DNA of 64,000 bases. Source: Paracentrotus lividus (taxonomy: Eukaryota; Echinodermata; Echinoidea; Camarodonta; Echinidae). Below, one piece after another: positions 59,641-64,000 of this stretch (positions are counted from its first letter, which is position 1; each line of letters opens with the position of its first letter). The position numbers and the translations under genes were made by a program. The DNA lies in contig CALNVZ010000174.1 in NCBI GenBank assembly GCA_940671915.1, positions 25,262,570 to 25,326,569 on the forward strand, in the 5' to 3' direction. Under the pieces are notes generated by a model that made no database searches, was not told where the DNA came from, and was given only the letters and a program-made list of their open reading frames with translations.

Positions 59641-62600
59641 GAGTAGTCCAGGCTAGAGACCATGTAACCTTGTTTTTTGATATATACAATGTTTTTTGAT
59701 GGTTCTTTGTCAATTCGAAGGTGCTGATTCCAAATCCGATGGGTGCCAGACGCGAAACCTTGAGCATTTTTCACAAATCGCTAAAATTCAAAATGGCCGC
59801 CAAGATGGCGCCAAAATATGAAAATGAGTATTCCAATTGTATTTTCTGAAGTGTTTGTGGATTCTTGTCAATTCGAGGGTGCTGATTCCGAATCCGCTGA
59901 GTGCTAGCAGCGAAACCTCGTGGATTTTACGCAAATCGCTAAATTCAAAATGGCTGCCAAAATGGCCGCCAAAACTGAAAATCAGTATTCCAAGGGTATT
60001 TCTGAGATTGTTTTGGTAGTTTCTTATCAATTCGAGGGTGCTGATTCCAAATTCAATGAGTGCCAGTCGCGAAACCCAACAGATTTTACGCAAATCACAA
60101 AAATTCAAAATGGCTGCCAAAATGGCCGCCTAAACTGGAAATCAGTATTCCAAGGGTATTTTGGGGGTTGTTTTGGTGGATTCTTATCAATTCGAGGGTG
60201 CTGATTTCCAAATTCAATGAGTGCCAGCAGCGAAACCCAACAGATTTTATGCAAATCGCTAAAATTCAAAATGGCTGCCATAATAGGCATCCAATTGACA
60301 ATGCGTATTCTATGGGTATATTGCAAGGTGTTTTGGTGGTTCCTTGCCAATTCGAAGGCGCTGATTCCAAATCCGATGAGTACCAGCCACAAAACCCTAC
60401 AGGATTTATGTACACCGCTAACCCTAAAATTTAAAATGTGTATTATTTCAGAGGTTGTTTTAGTGGTTTCTTGTCAATTTGAGGGTTCTGATCCCAAATC
60501 TGATGAGTGACAATCGTGAAACCCCGCTAAAATCCAAAACGGCCGCCAAGTGAAATGAAAAAGTGCATTTTATTGTTATCTAATTTTTATTTTTTTATTT
60601 TTTTTCAATTGAGAATGCCGATTAAAATCTGATGAGTTAGAGGCACAAAAACCTAAGCATTTTGCGCAAATCGTCAATATTCGCTGCCATCAGCCACACG
60701 TTAAAAAATATATCTAGGGTACATGCAGGTAATATGGGCCCCTAAGCTCATTTGCCTAATTTGCATAAAATTACGAAATGACACACAGTCTAATCTTTGT
60801 TTATATGAATCAATAACTACTGCTCTAACTTTTATTGTGAAGAAAAACAATTATCACCTACCCCCTGTCTGCAATATTCAAATGTTGACGTCATTACCAG
60901 AGTGCCCATATTACCTGCATGTGCAGGTAATATGGGCACATGTATTAATGTATGTTTAAAAACTACAATGACTCTACATGTCTGGAATTTGCTTTAAATG
61001 TTGAAAATATTAACTTTAAGATATAATTTAAATTATAAGACCCTTCAGTAAATCATTTGACTATATATTTCATTGTTATGTATTTTGTATATCATTTCTT
61101 TTTTTAATATTATTTAAATATTATTTTCATTATACAAGTCAAAATAGGCATACACTAAGTTATTATATCAATTAAATACTGTGAACATACCCCAAAAAAT
61201 CGTAGCAAAGAGATTGATGCCTCATCCCAATACCAAGTACCAGAATCATTTCCGCCATTTTGGATGTCCCATATTACCTGCACTAATGTTGCTGTGTCAG
61301 GCAAGAATTCAATGCCACATTGCACCCCTTCACTAAAACAAATTGACCTGTACACGCTAGTATGATCAAAATGAAACTATAAGCTTACTAAATATATTAA
61401 ACAATTGAGGTTACCCCTCAACAATCTTTCACCATCACATTCTGTGAAATATCAATTTTACATCAGGGTAAAAAAATGCCGTAAGTTTTACCTACCTTGT
61501 TGGTTTTCAGCAATTTTCTCAGAGAAATTTCGGCATCAGATGCTCTCACGACGACATATTTTCGTATACAGTTCATATGAACAACATTATGGTGCTCACA
61601 CCGGTCACCGGTCCCCGGTCGAATGTCACGACATGATTTGCTTCAGGTGGCCCATATTACCTGCATGTACCCTATAATGTGTTTATCTGAGGTTATTTTA
61701 TAGTAAGCTTCTTGTCAAGTTCATGCTCTGATTCCAAATTCGATGGGTATCTTTCAGGGAAACCTTGGAATTTTTTTACGCAAATGACATAAGCGGGTGA
61801 AAGCGGCCGACAGTCATGAAAAAGACTTATCAATTCAAAATGAAAAGCATAATTCGTGGAAATTTCATCGATATTCCTTACGTTATCTAGTGGTTCTTGT
61901 CAGTTTAAGGGTAGATTCTACATGTATATAGGCCTACTCATTCAAAATTACGAGAGTCCTAGAAATAAAACATTTACCATTTTACGGATAGCAAAATGAG
62001 TCATGTGATTCAATCTTGGATTTTTTATTTGTTTTTTCATATTGTATATCGCTTATATGTTTTGTAAGACATGCAAACGTATATTCATATCTCAATGCAC
62101 TATTCCAGACATAATACATTTTAAAAAAAATATAATTTAAAGACTTGGTTTGTGAGTGATTCTGACATTAAAAAAAAATATTCTTGGATTTTTCCCCCGA
62201 CAGAATGGAGGCTGTAAATGAAATACTGGGTTTCCTTTATTAACCCGTTCATTGTTTATTGAACAACAGGAGACACTTTACATAAACTAAATGGTCGAAC
62301 ACGACTAAAAAAAACATAATTGTTCTGACTAGATGCACGATATAGGCGTACATCCTATACATGTCAGTAGCGGATCCAAGGGGGGAGGGGGACGGAGGGT
62401 GGGGAACCGCGTAAGATCGGAAGAATAATATAAAAATGCATTCCTTTTGTACACCAACCTTTTGTTTATTTTGTCAGCGCTCCCCGTAAGATTTGACTTT
62501 ATCCTACCCCTATAGGTTGATGGTGACTTTCTTGAGGCCGAATGCCAAAAAGAATTGATATAACTGAGAGAATTATTTTGGTAAGGAAAGAATCATGTTT

Positions 62601-63590
62601 GGAGAGCATTTTCATGTGATGGTGGGGAGCCTAATGGTTCAATACTTGGTTACAGGGTTACTTGGGACCCTATGACAGTAAAGCGGCCAAAGAGTCTCAA
62701 TAACTTATTATTGGCAATGTATGGCCATATAATAGATTTTTACATGACTTGCCATTTGTTTCCACTTTCTCTTCTCTCTTTTCTTTTCTTTTTTCTTTCT
62801 TTTTGTTGTTGTTGTTTGTCCTGTGTTTTTTGTGGTTGGTACTGCATCGGATTAGATGAGGGATCAGCGCCTTTGATTGGGAAGAAACCCCCAAACCCAT
62901 TGAGATATACCAATAGAATACGCATTTTCAATTTTGAATGTTAGCGATTTGCATAAATCTGTTTGGTTTCGGCGGTCGGCACTCATCGAATTTGGAATCA
63001 GCATCCCTCGAATTGATAAGAATCACTACCAAAACAACCCCAAAATACCAGTGGAATAATCTGTTTTCACAGTTTTAGCTTGCCATTTTGGCAGCCATTT
63101 TGAATTTTTGTGATTTGCGTAAAATCTGTTGTGTTTCGCGGCTGGCACTCATCGAATTCGAAATCAGCACCCTCAAATTGATAAGAATCCACCAAAACAC
63201 CCCAGAAATACCCTTGGAAATACTGATTTCCAGTTTTGGCGGCCATTTTGGCAGCCATTTTGAATTTTAGCGAATTTGCGTAAAATCCACGAGGTTTCGC
63301 GGCTAGCACTCAGCGGATTTGGAATCAGCACCCTCGAATTAACAAGAAACCCCAAAACAATTCAGAAATACAATTGGAATACTCATTTATTCATATTTTG
63401 GCGGCCATCTTGGCGGCCATTTTGAAATTTTTCGCGGATTTGTGAAAATGCTACAAGGTTTCGCGTCTGGCACCCCATGCGGATTTGGAATCAGCACCTC
63501 TGAATTGGACAAAGAACCATCAAAAAACATTGTATATATAAAAAACAAAGGTTCGAAATATTTTCCAATGGGCCTAGCCTAGACTAGAGA
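59640..63590. mobile_element. Foldback element made of inverted tandem arrays
   Basis: The left arm holds tandem units of about 160 bp, each with CAATTCGAGGGTGCTGATTC, CGAAACC and AAAATGGC(T/C)GCCAA (unit marks near 59716, 59872, 60032, 60192, 60350, 60476 and 60606, with decayed units near 61722 and 61900). The right arm (about 62845-63530) has the same units inverted (marks near 62848, 62985, 63155, 63315 and 63480). The outer flanks also pair (GGCTAGAGACC-like near 59650 with CTAGACTAGAG near 63578; AAAAAACATTGTATATA in inverse). A separate element sits inside at 60717-61672. No transposase seen. Confidence 0.8.
60717..61672. mobile_element. TA-flanked element nested in the foldback, with internal copies of its end motif
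   Basis: The left end GGGTACATGCAGGTAATATG and its complement at the right end are bordered by TA (60715-60716, 61673-61674). Inside, a palindrome at 60904-60937 joins GCCCATATTACCTGCA and TGCAGGTAATATGGGC through TG, and another copy (TCCCATATTACCTGCA) lies at 61267. 956 bp, no coding capacity. Confidence 0.75.
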
Positions 63591-64000
63591 CTCAGCCCCT
63601 TGAAGGCTTGACCTTACCCCAAGCTAAATTATCTATATTTTTTTTAACATCACCCCTACAAAAAGAGGAAAACTACAGGAATTTTGAGTGTTGATTGCAA
63701 GGAATCTGTTAGGTGATGATGGTGAAGAATACATGATGAGATAATGACCTCCTCCCATGGTGCTCAAGCAGAACACAGGCACTGCTGGTGAAGGGCCACT
63801 TCTAACCCATTAACAACTACAGTAGGCCTTCTAGTTACCACTTATCTAATGACCCAGCAGGAACATGTAGAAAGAAATCTTGTTGCTTCTTACAACACTA
63901 AGAAATTAATGGTAGGATAATTTTAAGAAAAAAACTGATAGGCCTATGATCAAGATGAAAAATGAATGTTGTAAACCATACAAGGTTTAATTAATTCATG
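63591..64000. other. Right-edge sequence, no gene recognised
   Basis: No BTBD7 exon or repeat recognised. BTBD7 presumably continues to the right. Confidence 0.5.

Noticed and set aside
59432-59656. Possible next BTBD7 exon starting after TTCTTAG
   Set aside because: The translation does not resemble the BTBD7 C-terminal region, and the frame after the acceptor meets a stop at once.
1-64000. tRNA genes, rRNA, CRISPR arrays, bacterial operons or viral genes
   Set aside because: Searched by eye for tRNA box motifs, regularly spaced repeats and viral protein motifs and found none convincing. A tRNA scan would be needed to exclude degenerate tRNA-derived SINEs.

Overview
This is AT-rich animal nuclear DNA: intron-split genes with GT/AG splice sites, long introns and many DNA-transposon remnants. 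The two recognisable proteins, LRR1 and BTBD7, are metazoan. Divergence from the human proteins (compared from memory), the density of foldback elements, the frequent word TACATGTA and a Helitron-like element with tandem core repeats suggest a marine invertebrate, most likely an echinoderm such as a sea urchin. The species cannot be fixed from the sequence alone.

Region 1 (about 0.9-9.1 kb, minus strand) holds a complete LRR1 gene (PPIL5). Five coding exons give a 425-residue protein close in length to human LRR1, and a probable non-coding first exon lies near 9 kb. LRR1 is the substrate receptor of the CUL2 ubiquitin ligase that acts on the replicative helicase at replication termination. 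The BC-box-like segment and the Cul2 box can be read at the end of exon 4 and the start of exon 5. Its introns carry a Tc1/mariner relic and a hAT-like MITE.

Region 2 (about 9-34.9 kb) has no gene I can recognise. It holds a possible divergent promoter zone, an (AAAC)n retroposon-like tail, a polypurine tract of about 0.7 kb, inverted copies of a TGTCCGGACA-ended repeat, a 3.8 kb foldback element carrying dispersed 15-bp words, and long stretches of featureless AT-rich DNA.

Region 3 (34.9 kb to the right edge, plus strand) is the BTBD7 gene. Seven coding exons give 751 in-phase codons covering both BTB domains, the BACK-like region and the conserved middle. The C-terminal exon or exons lie beyond the window. 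The introns are packed with repeats: a Helitron/pearl-like element whose tandem core units carry AGGTCA direct repeats, a near-palindromic 881-bp element, a LINE 3' fragment, and several elements that repeat their own terminal motif internally.

The most unusual observation is that two consecutive BTBD7 introns each begin with a tandem array derived from the 3' end of the preceding exon plus its splice donor. Other notable features are a family-like architecture (TA target site, GGG-starting inverted ends, the same end motif scattered inside) seen in two elements, one of them nested inside a large foldback element built from inverted tandem arrays. LRR1 and BTBD7 are transcribed away from each other and share no visible pathway.
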